From the NCBI GenBank assembly GCA_963824095.1, contig CAWGNS010000008.1, forward strand, positions 2,046,001-2,110,000: a DNA stretch of 64,000 nucleotides. The letters are read 5' to 3'. This stretch comes from JBBDWJ01 sp963824095 (lineage in GTDB: Bacteria; Acidobacteriota; Terriglobia; Bryobacterales; UBA6623). A program made the translations under genes and the position numbers. Positions 1-7,919 of this stretch are shown in pieces. Numbering within the stretch: position 1 is the first letter of the stretch; every line of letters begins with the position of its first letter. The notes under the pieces are model-generated. The model searched no databases, was not told the origin of the DNA, and saw nothing but the letters and a program-made list of their open reading frames with translations.

Positions 1-579
1 CTTGTACTCGGTCATGCCCGGGGCCAGCCGCGATTTCAGCGCCCCCAGGCCCGCTTCCACCAACTCCACGCAGCGCCGGATGCATTCGATTTCATCGGGA
101 TCCTTCTGGCGCCGCATGTCGTCGAGCGCGGGTGTCAGGTTGATCCCCGGCTTGCCGGAGGCCTCGCGGATCGCCTCCGCCACGGCCAAGCTGAGAAACT
201 CGAACTCGAGCCCCACGTCGCCGCTACCGCCTCCGCCCGGCAGCATCCGCCGGACCGCACTCTGCACCAGCCCGGCCACGTCGGCATGCCAGGTGGTCGG
301 GTTCACGTCGCGCTCGATGCAATGAAACACGTAAAGCTCGGCGTCGTCGGCCGCCGATTTGGGCGGCTCGGGGGGCTGGCCCGCCGGGCCATGTGTCACC
401 AACAGGGATTTCCCCGCCGCGTCAACCAGCAGCGCGTGCGGCAGCGTCGGATCGAGCAAGGCGCCGGAAAAGTAATAAATCGTCTTGGGATTCGTGAGAA
501 CTGCCAGGCCCAGCGAAGCGGCCTCCATCTTTTCCAGAAGGCGCTTTTGCCTCTCCCTGCAGTTTTCCAGCTTGAGCAT
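1..579 (-). CDS. M24-family (Xaa-Pro peptidase/creatinase-like) protein, N-terminal part only
   Basis: The visible 193 residues start MLKLENCRERQ and run off the window edge. They read as the creatinase-like N-terminal domain of M24 metallopeptidases: NPKTIYYFSGAL at about residues 30-41, then the conserved linker into the catalytic domain, MRRQKDPDEIECIRR near residues 160-175. The pita-bread catalytic domain with its Asp/His/Glu metal ligands lies outside the window, so activity and substrate cannot be judged. The gene is divergent from the MFS transporter with about 60 nt between starts. A TACAAT -10-like hexamer (593-588, minus strand) sits only 8 nt before the ATG. Family assignment rests on the linker motif and is fairly safe; a Xaa-Pro dipeptidase versus aminopeptidase call is not possible. 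Confidence 0.75.
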   Translation of the reverse strand, partial: MLKLENCRERQKRLLEKMEAASLGLAVLTNPKTIYYFSGALLDPTLPHALLVDAAGKSLLVTHGPAGQPPEPPKSAADDAELYVFHCIERDVNPTTWHADVAGLVQSAVRRMLPGGGGSGDVGLEFEFLSLAVAEAIREASGKPGINLTPALDDMRRQKDPDEIECIRRCVELVEAGLGALKSRLAPGMTEYK

Positions 580-641
580 GAGTCCCGATTGTAGCAGCCG
601 GAATTGGTGCCTCCGGAAAGGGTCCTCGCCGCCGGCTCCTG

Positions 642-1943
642 ATGAAATTAGCCGGCTGGTGCGGGATAATGAGGGTTTCCCGAGACCGAGTTCCCTCCTT
701 GCCCGACACCATCACCGAGGAAACCGTCAGCGCACCGCCCGTCACCACAACCGCGGCAATCGCTTCTGCGAAGGGCCCGGGCGTGGTTTCCCAGACGTTG
801 ATGCTGCTCGCCATGGCCCATCTGACGGTGGACCTGTTTTCGAGCGCCGTTCCGACCCTGCAGCCGCTGCTCACCGAGCGCTTCTCGCTCTCGCTCGCCC
901 AATCGGGACTGCTGAGCGGCGTCTTCATGTTGGCGTCGGCGGTGATGCAACTGCCCTTTGGCGTGCTCTGCGACCGGCTCAACTCGCGCTATTTCACCGT
1001 CCTGACGCCGTTCGCCGCCGGCTTGTTCCTCTCCAGCCTGCCCTCCGCGCCCGGCTTCAAATCGCTGGTGCTGCTGGTGGCTCTGGGCGGCATGGCCGTG
1101 GCGGCGTTTCATCCGCAGAGCACCACGCAGGCCGCCGTGTCGTCCCAGGCGCGCCGCGGCCTCGGTGTGGCGTTGTTCTTCTCCTCTGGGATGCTCGGCT
1201 TCGGCCTGGGACCGACCTACTTCTCGCTGATCGCGACGCACATCGGCTTCGAATGGCTCTTCCTGGGAATGGCGCCGGCGGTGCTGGTTTCGACGTTCCT
1301 GTTCTTCCGGCTTCCCGCCCCAACTCGCCATGCCCCCTCGGCGAAGGTCGGCTTCCACGCCCATGTGCCACGGGAAGTCCGTGGACCGCTCGCCCTGCAC
1401 TATGGTCTCGTGGTGTTGCGCTCGGTGGTGCAGTTGGGCGTCGGTCAGTTCCTGACTCTGTACCTCTACCGCGAGCGCGGGTTCACTTTCGCCCAAGCCA
1501 GCTTCACGCTGACCCTGTTCTTCCTCAGCGCCACGGCCGGTGCGCTCATGGGCGGCAACCTGGCCGACCGCATCGGCGGGAAACGCGTCGTCGTGATTTC
1601 GATGATCGGCTCGCTGCCGTTCTTCTGGGCGTTCCTCGCAACCCAGGGCTGGGTGTCGCTGCTGTGTCTGTTTGCCGGGGGTTTGACGCTGCTGCTCACC
1701 ATCCCCGTCAACGTCGTCATGGCCCAGAAGCTGGTGCCTTCGAAGGCCGGCACGATCACCGCTCTGATGATGGGCTTCGCCTGGGGGATGGTGGGGATCA
1801 CCTGCATTCCGCTGATCGGTTGGCTGGCCGACCGGGTCGGGCTGGGGACCGTCCTGTGGGGAGTGGTTTCCGCGCCGCTGCTGGGGTTTGTGCTCGCTTT
1901 GCGGCTGCCCACCGACTCCCATTTGGCCGGCCTGGGCGACTGA
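642..1943 (+). CDS. MFS transporter, fosmidomycin-resistance (Fsr)-like
   Basis: An integral membrane protein of about 430 residues with twelve likely hydrophobic segments, the usual MFS length. The first helix LLAMAHLTVDLFSSAVPTL and the loop GVLCDRLNSRY (MFS motif A between TM2 and TM3) resemble Fsr-type drug exporters, as does the segment AAFHPQSTTQAAVSS, which corresponds to the FHPES region typical of that branch. A second motif-A copy, GNLADRIGGKR, opens the C-terminal half. It probably exports a small hydrophobic compound by proton antiport; the substrate is unknown. The first 30-50 residues are hydrophilic and the start is uncertain: ATG 642, ATG 669 or a later TTG would all leave the first helix intact. 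It converges on the next gene with a single base between stop codons. Confidence 0.8.
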   Translation: MKLAGWCGIMRVSRDRVPSLPDTITEETVSAPPVTTTAAIASAKGPGVVSQTLMLLAMAHLTVDLFSSAVPTLQPLLTERFSLSLAQSGLLSGVFMLASAVMQLPFGVLCDRLNSRYFTVLTPFAAGLFLSSLPSAPGFKSLVLLVALGGMAVAAFHPQSTTQAAVSSQARRGLGVALFFSSGMLGFGLGPTYFSLIATHIGFEWLFLGMAPAVLVSTFLFFRLPAPTRHAPSAKVGFHAHVPREVRGPLALHYGLVVLRSVVQLGVGQFLTLYLYRERGFTFAQASFTLTLFFLSATAGALMGGNLADRIGGKRVVVISMIGSLPFFWAFLATQGWVSLLCLFAGGLTLLLTIPVNVVMAQKLVPSKAGTITALMMGFAWGMVGITCIPLIGWLADRVGLGTVLWGVVSAPLLGFVLALRLPTDSHLAGLGD

Positions 1944-1944
1944 C

Positions 1945-2817
1945 CTACTGGCTTTGGGCCGGCGCCGCTTGGCCGGCAACCCCTTCGCGCAGGTGCTCGA
2001 TCGTAAGCTGGGCCTGCTCGGTTACCTTCGCGGGCGTGTCTTCGTTGGGCGCCAGAAACGGTCGGATGCTCTCGATATCGTCCCGGCTTCCCACCAGGTA
2101 GAGCGCCCGCAGAGCTTCGAAAGCATGCCCGGAATCGGGGCTCAGCAAGGTAACGCCGTCGCCGGCCTGCACTGCCTCCCCGTCGCGCCGAAGCCGCTTG
2201 CGCACTACCCCCGGAACGGGCGAACGGATCTCGACCGGGTCGGGCTGGCCTGCTACGGCAATCCGCGCCAGCAGCGTGCCGCGATCCACCGAATCGCCTT
2301 CCTCGAGCCGGTTGGTGATCACGCCCGCCTGTTCGGCAGTCACCGTGAAGGGTTGCAGCATCGCCAGCAGTTCGGGGCGGCCCGCCGCATCCCCGAATCG
2401 CGCCAGCGAAAGCGCGGCGTTGCGCCGCACCAGTGGGTTCGCGTCGTGGATCATTTCGAGCAGCTTTTCGTGGAAGACGTCGCTCTGGTTATCCTGCCCC
2501 ATCAACCAGGCCACGGTCACCCGCAACTCCGGCAGAGGGTGGTCCGCCAGCGCAACGATCTGCGGGTACCATTGCTTCACCGAAGCCTCGCCGCGGCTCA
2601 TGCGTTCGGAAATCTGAACCAGGGCGTGCTGCGTGTGGCGGGGCTTCTCCTGCTGTTCGGCCAGGTATTGGTTGATTTCGCTGTCGTCGAGCACGCGGCC
2701 GAACCAGGTGCCGCGCCAGAACAGGAATGGGATCACGACGCAGAGCGCCGCCACCAACGCCATCGTCGCGGTGGCGCGCTTGCTCAACGTTTTCGGGGAA
2801 ACTCCGGGTTCGGGCAT
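1945..2817 (-). CDS. membrane-anchored HEAT-repeat protein with C-terminal biotinyl/lipoyl-like (barrel-sandwich hybrid) domain
   Basis: About 290 residues. Residues 15-40 form one transmembrane segment (ATMALVAALCVVIPFLFW) with no cleavage site. Residues 75-150 are HEAT-like helical repeats (LPELRVTVAWLMG, NPLVRRNAALSLARFGD). Residues 155-225 hold two beta-hairpin turns of biotinyl/lipoyl fold type: AGVITNRLEEGDSVDRGTLL and SPVPGVVRKRLRRDGEAV, each ending in a G-D turn as in HlyD/RND adaptor domains. The MKM or DKA attachment lysine is absent, so it is probably a structural barrel-sandwich hybrid rather than a cofactor carrier. The tail contains another HEAT-like stretch. ATG 2817 is preceded by GGAG nine bases upstream and by a TATACT hexamer (2836-2831); an in-frame ATG at 2898 would add an implausible leader. 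Function unknown; likely periplasm-facing and perhaps an adaptor for a secretion or efflux complex. Confidence 0.7.
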   Translation of the reverse strand: MPEPGVSPKTLSKRATATMALVAALCVVIPFLFWRGTWFGRVLDDSEINQYLAEQQEKPRHTQHALVQISERMSRGEASVKQWYPQIVALADHPLPELRVTVAWLMGQDNQSDVFHEKLLEMIHDANPLVRRNAALSLARFGDAAGRPELLAMLQPFTVTAEQAGVITNRLEEGDSVDRGTLLARIAVAGQPDPVEIRSPVPGVVRKRLRRDGEAVQAGDGVTLLSPDSGHAFEALRALYLVGSRDDIESIRPFLAPNEDTPAKVTEQAQLTIEHLREGVAGQAAPAQSQ

Positions 2818-3025
2818 CGGAAGCGACTCCAGTATAGCGGCGGCGGCGGAAAGCGGTGGATCTAAGCGCTGAAAATCCGCGGGCCTCGGTCCACCCAACG
2901 TGCCGCGCCTCGCTCAAGCCTCCGGCTGCCGGGGGTGCGCCGCAACGCCTGCCGGCGCGTGCGGCTCGCCGGGCGCATGGTTCACAGGGTTTTGAAGTGT
3001 GGGAGACTCCCGGGCGCCGGCCGAT

Positions 3026-3793
3026 CTAGTTCGAGAGCCGCATTTCCGCCGCCTCGCCCGGATACACAATACCCAGGAATCGCGGGTCCTCGCGTATGGG
3101 CTCGAATTCCTTTTCCGAAGCGATGCTGTCGGGCTTGCGATGGAACCCTTCTTCCAACGAGCGGCGTAAATAGAGCAGAGCGCGGTCGTAAATCCCGGCC
3201 GCGGCATAGGCTTTTGCCAGGAAATAGTGATAGCGGGCGCGGTCTTCGACGGAGCGCTCCTGGAGCAGTGTACCCAGCGTGTTGCGGTGCTCGAACACCT
3301 CGGGGTCGAGATCGAGCGCGACCAGGTACTCCGCGGTCGCCTGCTTGAATTTCTTCCGGGCGAAGAGGGCGGTCCCGAGGTTGCTGTGAATCGACGCCGA
3401 ATCCGGGCTCAACTTGAGGGCGCGGCGGTACATTTTCGCGGCCTTCTTGTACCGTTTTTCGGCGTAGAACACCGTGCCCATGTTGTTGATCGCCTGCGAG
3501 AAGTCTTTGTCGAGTTTGATGGCCCGCTCGTAGTTGCGGCGCGCCTGCGGGAACATCATCTGGTGATGGTAGGCGATGCCCAGCTTGTTGTAGAGGCGGG
3601 CGTCCTGCGGCGTGGCATCGAGGGCTTCGGAATAGCCCTCCACCGCTTCGCGGAACATCTTGCGCGCCATGTAGATATCGGCGCGACTTTCCGGCGTAAG
3701 TTCCGAGGAGGGAGGCGGTGGCTGGTTGATTTCGCCGGTACGATCGACGAGTTGCGGGAGCAAAACCAGCAGCAAAACGAAAGAGGCAACCAT
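3026..3793 (-). CDS. TPR-repeat protein with N-terminal membrane anchor
   Basis: About 255 residues. Residues 2-15 (VASFVLLLVLLPQL) are a signal anchor. At least four tetratricopeptide repeats follow from about residue 40 to 190, with the usual A/G-Y-A-P spacing: DARLYNKLGIAYHHQ, FSQAINNMGTVFYAEK, SASIHSNLGTALFARK and ARYHYFLAKAYAAAG. TPR arrays bind partner proteins, so this is probably a scaffold or assembly factor at the inner membrane. The chosen ATG has GGAGGT five bases upstream; an overlapping GTG one codon earlier is too close to that site. The HEAT/biotinyl-fold gene follows on the same strand after about 200 nt, and both are anchored repeat proteins, but the gap argues against tight coupling. 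A TATAGT hexamer near 3858 could be the -10 element. Confidence 0.8.
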   Translation of the reverse strand: MVASFVLLLVLLPQLVDRTGEINQPPPPSSELTPESRADIYMARKMFREAVEGYSEALDATPQDARLYNKLGIAYHHQMMFPQARRNYERAIKLDKDFSQAINNMGTVFYAEKRYKKAAKMYRRALKLSPDSASIHSNLGTALFARKKFKQATAEYLVALDLDPEVFEHRNTLGTLLQERSVEDRARYHYFLAKAYAAAGIYDRALLYLRRSLEEGFHRKPDSIASEKEFEPIREDPRFLGIVYPGEAAEMRLSN

Positions 3794-4221
3794 CACTCAC
3801 CTCCGCGTCGCCGGGGCCCGCACCCGGGCTACAGACGCGGACCTGAGCGCACCTATCCTACTATAGCACCGGCCTGGCACAACCCTTTTCAGGGAACGAT
3901 GGTCGCAAGGCACAAGCGCCGCGCTCTACCTGTCGAAAACCTTGGCCCCAACTGGCCGCACCGAGGTGGCGCGGGCCGCCCCCAAAGCCGGGCGCGGCAC
4001 CCGTGGCGTGAACCTCCAGGTTTGCCGCGTCGCGATTCGTCGCGACGTATGGCCCCCACCCAAGCTGCCCTTGAAAAGGGCCCGACCCTTTTCATAGTCC
4101 AGGCATCCGCCCTGGGTGGGACAGGCCCCAGGCCGCCCCACCGGCCCCAGCCTCGTTGGCTGATGAGCGGCTGCAGACTGGCTACTGAAGGGCCACTGGG
4201 ACAGCGTGATATGATGCCGGT
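3794..4221. other. 428-nt non-coding gap between divergent genes
   Basis: No convincing gene. It holds a perfect hairpin at 4028-4047 (see separate entry). At its right end, a TATGAT hexamer (4210-4215) sits 7 nt before the TTG start of the next gene, with only a weak -35 candidate. Short stretches (CTCGTTGGCT followed by a GGGCC-CACTGGG block) recur loosely in the gap near 55100, suggesting degenerate intergenic repeat material. Confidence 0.5.
4028..4047. repeat. 8-bp perfect hairpin with TTCG tetraloop
   Basis: The sequence reads CGTCGCGA-TTCG-TCGCGACG: an uninterrupted 8-bp GC-rich stem closed by a UUCG-class tetraloop on both strands. No T-run follows, so it is not a canonical intrinsic terminator. 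It lies between divergent genes and may be an RNA-stability or protein-binding element. Confidence 0.6.
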
Positions 4222-4707
4222 TTGAACGAGCGGGCGCCTCACCTGACGTTGTTTGCTTTGCTGGCGCTTTGGCTGCTGATCGCGGCGCCGGGGCTGTCGG
4301 AGCGCTACGCCAAATGGAGCGATACGAGCAAGCTGCTGGGAGGCCGCTCGCCCGATGAACGGGCCGCCCTGCTCGATAGTCCGGCTGTGCCCGTGGCTCG
4401 GGAGATCGCGAAGGCGGTTCCCCCGTCGAGTTGCGTAACCGTGCTGGCCTACGCCGGGCCGGCGGCTATCGACTACTACCGCGCCCGCCTCGCCTACCTG
4501 CTCTATCCCCGTTCGGTCCAGGTGTTTGCCGACGCCGCGGCCCCGGTCGAAAACTGTGGGTTTCTGGCGGTGTTTCGCGATACCCGCAAGAATCTCGCCG
4601 CCGAGCCGTTCCAGGGCTCTTGGGACGATAACCAACTCCAACAGCGCCTCGACGGACTCCAAAGCGTCATCGCCAACGGTCCGGTCCGCGTCTATCGCGT
4701 TCCCTGA
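4222..4707 (+). CDS. hypothetical membrane-anchored protein, partner of the following GT-C-like protein
   Basis: 161 residues with one N-terminal hydrophobic segment (LTLFALLALWLLIAAPGL, residues 8-25) followed by a soluble, probably periplasmic part. It resembles the extracytoplasmic tail found in some GT-C membrane glycosyltransferases (AKAVPPSSCVTVLAYAGPAAIDYYRAR), and its gene ends 8 nt before the GT-C-like gene. The pair therefore probably works together, or represents a split version of a longer enzyme. The TTG start is the first possible one, because an in-frame TGA lies just upstream. A TATGAT hexamer 7 nt before it suggests a nearly leaderless message. I do not recognise a named family. 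Confidence 0.55.
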   Translation: MNERAPHLTLFALLALWLLIAAPGLSERYAKWSDTSKLLGGRSPDERAALLDSPAVPVAREIAKAVPPSSCVTVLAYAGPAAIDYYRARLAYLLYPRSVQVFADAAAPVENCGFLAVFRDTRKNLAAEPFQGSWDDNQLQQRLDGLQSVIANGPVRVYRVP

Positions 4708-4715
4708 ACCTCTCC

Positions 4716-6119
4716 ATGATCTACGCGGGATTTCTGTTGACGTGCCTGATCGGCTGCCTGCTGCTGCCGCCGCGTTGGGAGGCGGGAGGCCTGCTCCCCC
4801 GGCTGAGCTTCGGCTTCGCCCTGGGCATGTTTTCCCTTTCGCTGCAAATGTTTGCGTATTCGCTGCTGGGCGTTCCCTCGACGGTGGCGACTCTGTTGCT
4901 GCCCTGGGCGCTGGCCGGCGGTGTCTACGTATGGCGCGCAAAGGACGTGCTGCCAACCTTCCGGCCGTCGCTTCCGCGTTCCTTCTGGGTGGTCCTGCTG
5001 GTTGCCGCCGCTCTCCTGCCCGCGGCCCTGTGGCTCCCCTATGAACGTCTGATGCCCCTCACCAGCCAGAACTGGGACGCCTGGGCGATCTGGCTGTTTA
5101 AGGCAAAGGCTTTCTACCTCGACGGCGGTATCGGCCCGTTTCTCTCGCGGGCGCACGAGTTCACGACCCAGCCGGGGTACCCGTTGCTAGTCCCGCTCTA
5201 TGCCGCTTTCCTCTACGTGCTCAACGGGGGCGTAGCCGACCAGGCCGCCAAGCTGCTGTCGCCCTGCTCATACCTGGCGCTGCTCGGCGTGTTCTACTAC
5301 CTGGCGCGCCGGGTGGGCTCAAACATCGTCGCCGCGGCGTTCACATGCATGCTGGGCGCCGCGCCAGTTTTGGCGATGGTGGCCTTTGCGCTGGCCGGTT
5401 ACGCGGACACCACCCTGGCGCTCTATCTGCTTGGTGCGGGAGGGTTTTTAGCCCTGTGGCTGATCGAGGGGCGCACTCAGGATCTGGCGAGCGCCTCGCT
5501 GGCGGCGACCGCGGCCGCCTGGACCAAGAACGAAGGCCAGTTCTTCCTGCTGGCCGTCGTGCTCGTGGCGGCCGTGCGGCTGGTGCGCGAAAAATCGCCC
5601 GCCCGGGACTGGCTGCTGCTGGTTGGGCCGCCACTGGTCGTCATGGGCGCCTGGTACCTGGTCCGGCAAGCTCACCACGTCGAGGCCGCCGGGTTCACCC
5701 TGGCCGCCTCCTTTCACGCCGAATACTTCCGGATCGCACTGCGGACGCTGCTTTCTAAGGCGTTCCAGCCGGGGTTGTGCAACCTGGCCTTTTTCGCGAT
5801 GGTAGGCGCCGCCCTGGCCGTACGCCCGTTGGCGCTTTCCCCCCGTTTCTTGGTCCTGCCCGGTTTGGTGCTGTGGCATCTGTCGGGAGCGCTGTTGGCC
5901 TACAGCACCGGCCGCAACGACATCCACTGGTGGCTGGGGACATCGGCCGACCGCATCCTCTCGCAAGTGATTCCCCTGGCGCTATTGCCCGCGGCCTGGG
6001 TCTTCGGCCGCTGGATCGAACAAGCGCGAGAGCGGAAACAGCAGCCGGACACAGCGAGCGAAACCCGCCCCGCAAAGGCTCCCAGAACAAAGAAGGAACG
6101 CCGGGCCAAGGCCCGCTGA
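4716..6119 (+). CDS. polytopic membrane protein, GT-C (ArnT/PMT-like) glycosyltransferase candidate
   Basis: 467 residues with about ten to twelve hydrophobic segments. The first long extracytoplasmic loop carries QNWDAWAIWLFKAKAFYLDGG and then TTQPGYPLLVPLYAAFLY. The acidic WDAW motif in loop 1, followed by an aromatic P-LLP-type segment, is typical of the GT39/ArnT-like GT-C fold, which transfers sugars from polyprenyl-phosphate donors on the outer face of the inner membrane. The C-terminal 40 residues are very basic (RERKQQPD..KKERRAKAR) and probably cytoplasmic. The donor and acceptor cannot be predicted. It is probably co-transcribed with the preceding gene (8-nt gap). Weak alternatives are an O-antigen-ligase-like or unspecified polytopic protein. 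Confidence 0.6.
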   Translation: MIYAGFLLTCLIGCLLLPPRWEAGGLLPRLSFGFALGMFSLSLQMFAYSLLGVPSTVATLLLPWALAGGVYVWRAKDVLPTFRPSLPRSFWVVLLVAAALLPAALWLPYERLMPLTSQNWDAWAIWLFKAKAFYLDGGIGPFLSRAHEFTTQPGYPLLVPLYAAFLYVLNGGVADQAAKLLSPCSYLALLGVFYYLARRVGSNIVAAAFTCMLGAAPVLAMVAFALAGYADTTLALYLLGAGGFLALWLIEGRTQDLASASLAATAAAWTKNEGQFFLLAVVLVAAVRLVREKSPARDWLLLVGPPLVVMGAWYLVRQAHHVEAAGFTLAASFHAEYFRIALRTLLSKAFQPGLCNLAFFAMVGAALAVRPLALSPRFLVLPGLVLWHLSGALLAYSTGRNDIHWWLGTSADRILSQVIPLALLPAAWVFGRWIEQARERKQQPDTASETRPAKAPRTKKERRAKAR

Positions 6120-6221
6120 AGAGCCCAGAGCCTCCTGAGAATCCGGAGGCCTGCCCGCCTGGCGGCCCCGACCCGGGACCACAACTCCCGCCGCCAAATT
6201 GCGACAATACAAAGTGGCCGG

Positions 6222-6251
6222 TTGACCCTCTCCCCTCGCGGCTTTTAGAGT
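6222..6251 (+). promoter_or_regulatory. sigma-70-type promoter candidate upstream of the CDF exporter
   Basis: TTGACC (6222-6227) and TAGAGT (6246-6251) are separated by 18 nt and lie 15 nt before the GTG start. The hexamers match the consensus at 5/6 and 4/6 positions. An AAGGA follows immediately. Confidence 0.45.
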
Positions 6252-6266
6252 AAGGACTGAGCCCGC

Positions 6267-7202
6267 GTGCATACCCACGCCCACACTCACGCACCTACGA
6301 CCGGTCGTAAGCTGCAGCTTTCCCTGTGGATTACGGTCGCGTTCATCTTCGTTGAGCTGGCCGCCGGCATCAAAGCGCATAGTCTGGCGCTGCTCTCCGA
6401 TGCCGGCCACAACTTCACCGATTCGCTGGCGCTCGGGCTGGCTTGGTTCGCCTTCTATCTGCAGGCCAAGCCTCCCACCGAGCAAAAAACGTTTGGCTAC
6501 TTGCGGGCCGGCGTGCTGGCCGGCTTTGTCAATGCGCTGACCTTGGTGGTGCTGGCGCTTTTCATCTTCTACGAAGCCTACGAGCGATTCCTCGCGCCTA
6601 GTCCCGTCGAAGAAGGCATCATGATCGCGGTCGCCGCGGCGGGGCTGGTGGTCAACGTCGCGGTCATGTGGGCGCTACACGCCGACAGCCACAACGACCT
6701 GAATATTCGCGGCGCCTTCATGCACATGCTCGGCGATGCGCTCTCCTCGGTCGGCATCATCATCGGCGCGGTGGCGATCTACTACACCCGCTTGACTTGG
6801 ATCGATCCTCTGCTGTCGGTGTTGATCGCCGTGCTCATTCTCTGGAGCGGTTGGGACATCATCCGCGAAGCCGTCAACATCCTGTTGGAAGGGCTGCCCC
6901 GCGGCATTTCGCGAGAGGACGTTTGTGGTGCGATCAGCGGTGTGGAAGGCGTCATCGAGGTGCACGATCTGCACGTCTGGAGCCTTTCATCGAGCAGCCA
7001 CGCATTGAGCTGTCATACCATGATCGACGACCTGCCGCCGTCGGAGAGCGACGCCATTCTGCGGCGCATCAACGAGGTGCTGCAGCATCGCTTCCACATC
7101 GACCACACCACCATCCAGTTCGAGCATCTGCGCTGCGAGGGCGCCGAAGAAATCTGCGCCACGCATTCGTTGGAAGCCGCCGAGCGCGCCCATCAACATT
7201 GA
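6267..7202 (+). CDS. cation diffusion facilitator (CzcD/ZitB-like) metal exporter
   Basis: 311 residues. A His-rich N-terminus (MHTHAHTHA), six hydrophobic segments and a cytoplasmic C-terminal domain match the CDF family. The two transport-site motifs are intact: HNFTD in TM2 (about residues 48-52) and HMLGD in TM5 (about 151-155), the HxxxD pairs that coordinate Zn2+, Co2+ or Cd2+. The two-His/two-Asp arrangement favours Zn/Co/Cd over Mn or Fe. The C-terminal domain (VHDLHVWSLSSSSHALSCH) is the usual ferredoxin-like dimerisation and metal-sensing module, with HFHIDHTTIQFEH supplying more ligands. It exports metal in exchange for protons at the inner membrane. GTG start. The downstream gene is a separate cupin. 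Confidence 0.9.
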   Translation: MHTHAHTHAPTTGRKLQLSLWITVAFIFVELAAGIKAHSLALLSDAGHNFTDSLALGLAWFAFYLQAKPPTEQKTFGYLRAGVLAGFVNALTLVVLALFIFYEAYERFLAPSPVEEGIMIAVAAAGLVVNVAVMWALHADSHNDLNIRGAFMHMLGDALSSVGIIIGAVAIYYTRLTWIDPLLSVLIAVLILWSGWDIIREAVNILLEGLPRGISREDVCGAISGVEGVIEVHDLHVWSLSSSSHALSCHTMIDDLPPSESDAILRRINEVLQHRFHIDHTTIQFEHLRCEGAEEICATHSLEAAERAHQH

Positions 7203-7330
7203 GCGCGGCTTCACCGGGCTCGGCAACTTCCTTCGTGTGGCGCCTGATCAGCGCCGCGTTCGGCCCACGCGTCGCTTCACGCCCAACCCAGGCACGGACA
7301 CCCCTTTTTCAGCACAACAGGACCACGCCG

Positions 7331-7786
7331 ATGGCAACCGACCGACTGCCCACCAAACGACTGCCTTCCGCCTGCGACTGCCTGGCTCCCGATGGGTCGG
7401 AAATCCGCCTGCTGGTGGCCGGCGAGCGTGGTAGTTGCGTGCACTGCACGCTGCCGCCCGGGGCGGTCTCACTCGCCGTGCGGCATCGATCCGTCGAGGA
7501 GATCTGGTATGTGCTCGCCGGGCAAGGCCAGATGTGGCGCCGGCTCGACGGCGCGCAGACGAGCGCCGAAGAAGGCAGCGAACACGACACGGCAAACCGC
7601 ACCGAGGAAGTCGTAGAGCTATCCGCCGGAATGAGCTTGACGATCCCCCGTGGAGCGCACTTCCAGTTCCGCAATCCAGGTGCGATTCCCCTCGAAATCG
7701 TGCTGGTGACGATGCCGCCCTGGCCGGGCGAAGACGAGGCGGTGCGGGTCGCCGATCATTGGCCGGTTGCCGCTCAAGAGCACTAA
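7331..7786 (+). CDS. small cupin-domain protein
   Basis: 151 residues forming one cupin barrel. Motif 1 is PPGAVSLAVRHRSVEEIWYVLAGQG (residues about 40-64), with an Arg-His and Glu where metal-binding cupins carry HxH...E. Motif 2 is LSAGMSLTIPRGAHFQFRN (about 99-117), containing the P-x-G-x-x-H histidine. A hydrophilic insert (RADE-EGSEHDTANRTEE) separates the strands. Such stand-alone cupins are metal-dependent isomerases, dioxygenases or sugar-binding sensors; the substrate cannot be predicted. The ATG was chosen because the in-frame sequence further upstream overlaps the end of the metal exporter in another frame. Confidence 0.75.
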   Translation: MATDRLPTKRLPSACDCLAPDGSEIRLLVAGERGSCVHCTLPPGAVSLAVRHRSVEEIWYVLAGQGQMWRRLDGAQTSAEEGSEHDTANRTEEVVELSAGMSLTIPRGAHFQFRNPGAIPLEIVLVTMPPWPGEDEAVRVADHWPVAAQEH

Positions 7787-7919
7787 CTTCGGGCCTCGCA
7801 CACGGCCACGGCCCGCCGCGCCCCCCGGGGGCTTACAGCGAACCTCCGGTCATAGGTAGTGTAAATGGGCACAACCGAACCCCTGGCAAATGTAAGCCAT
7901 AACGCGCTAGCATGAACCC

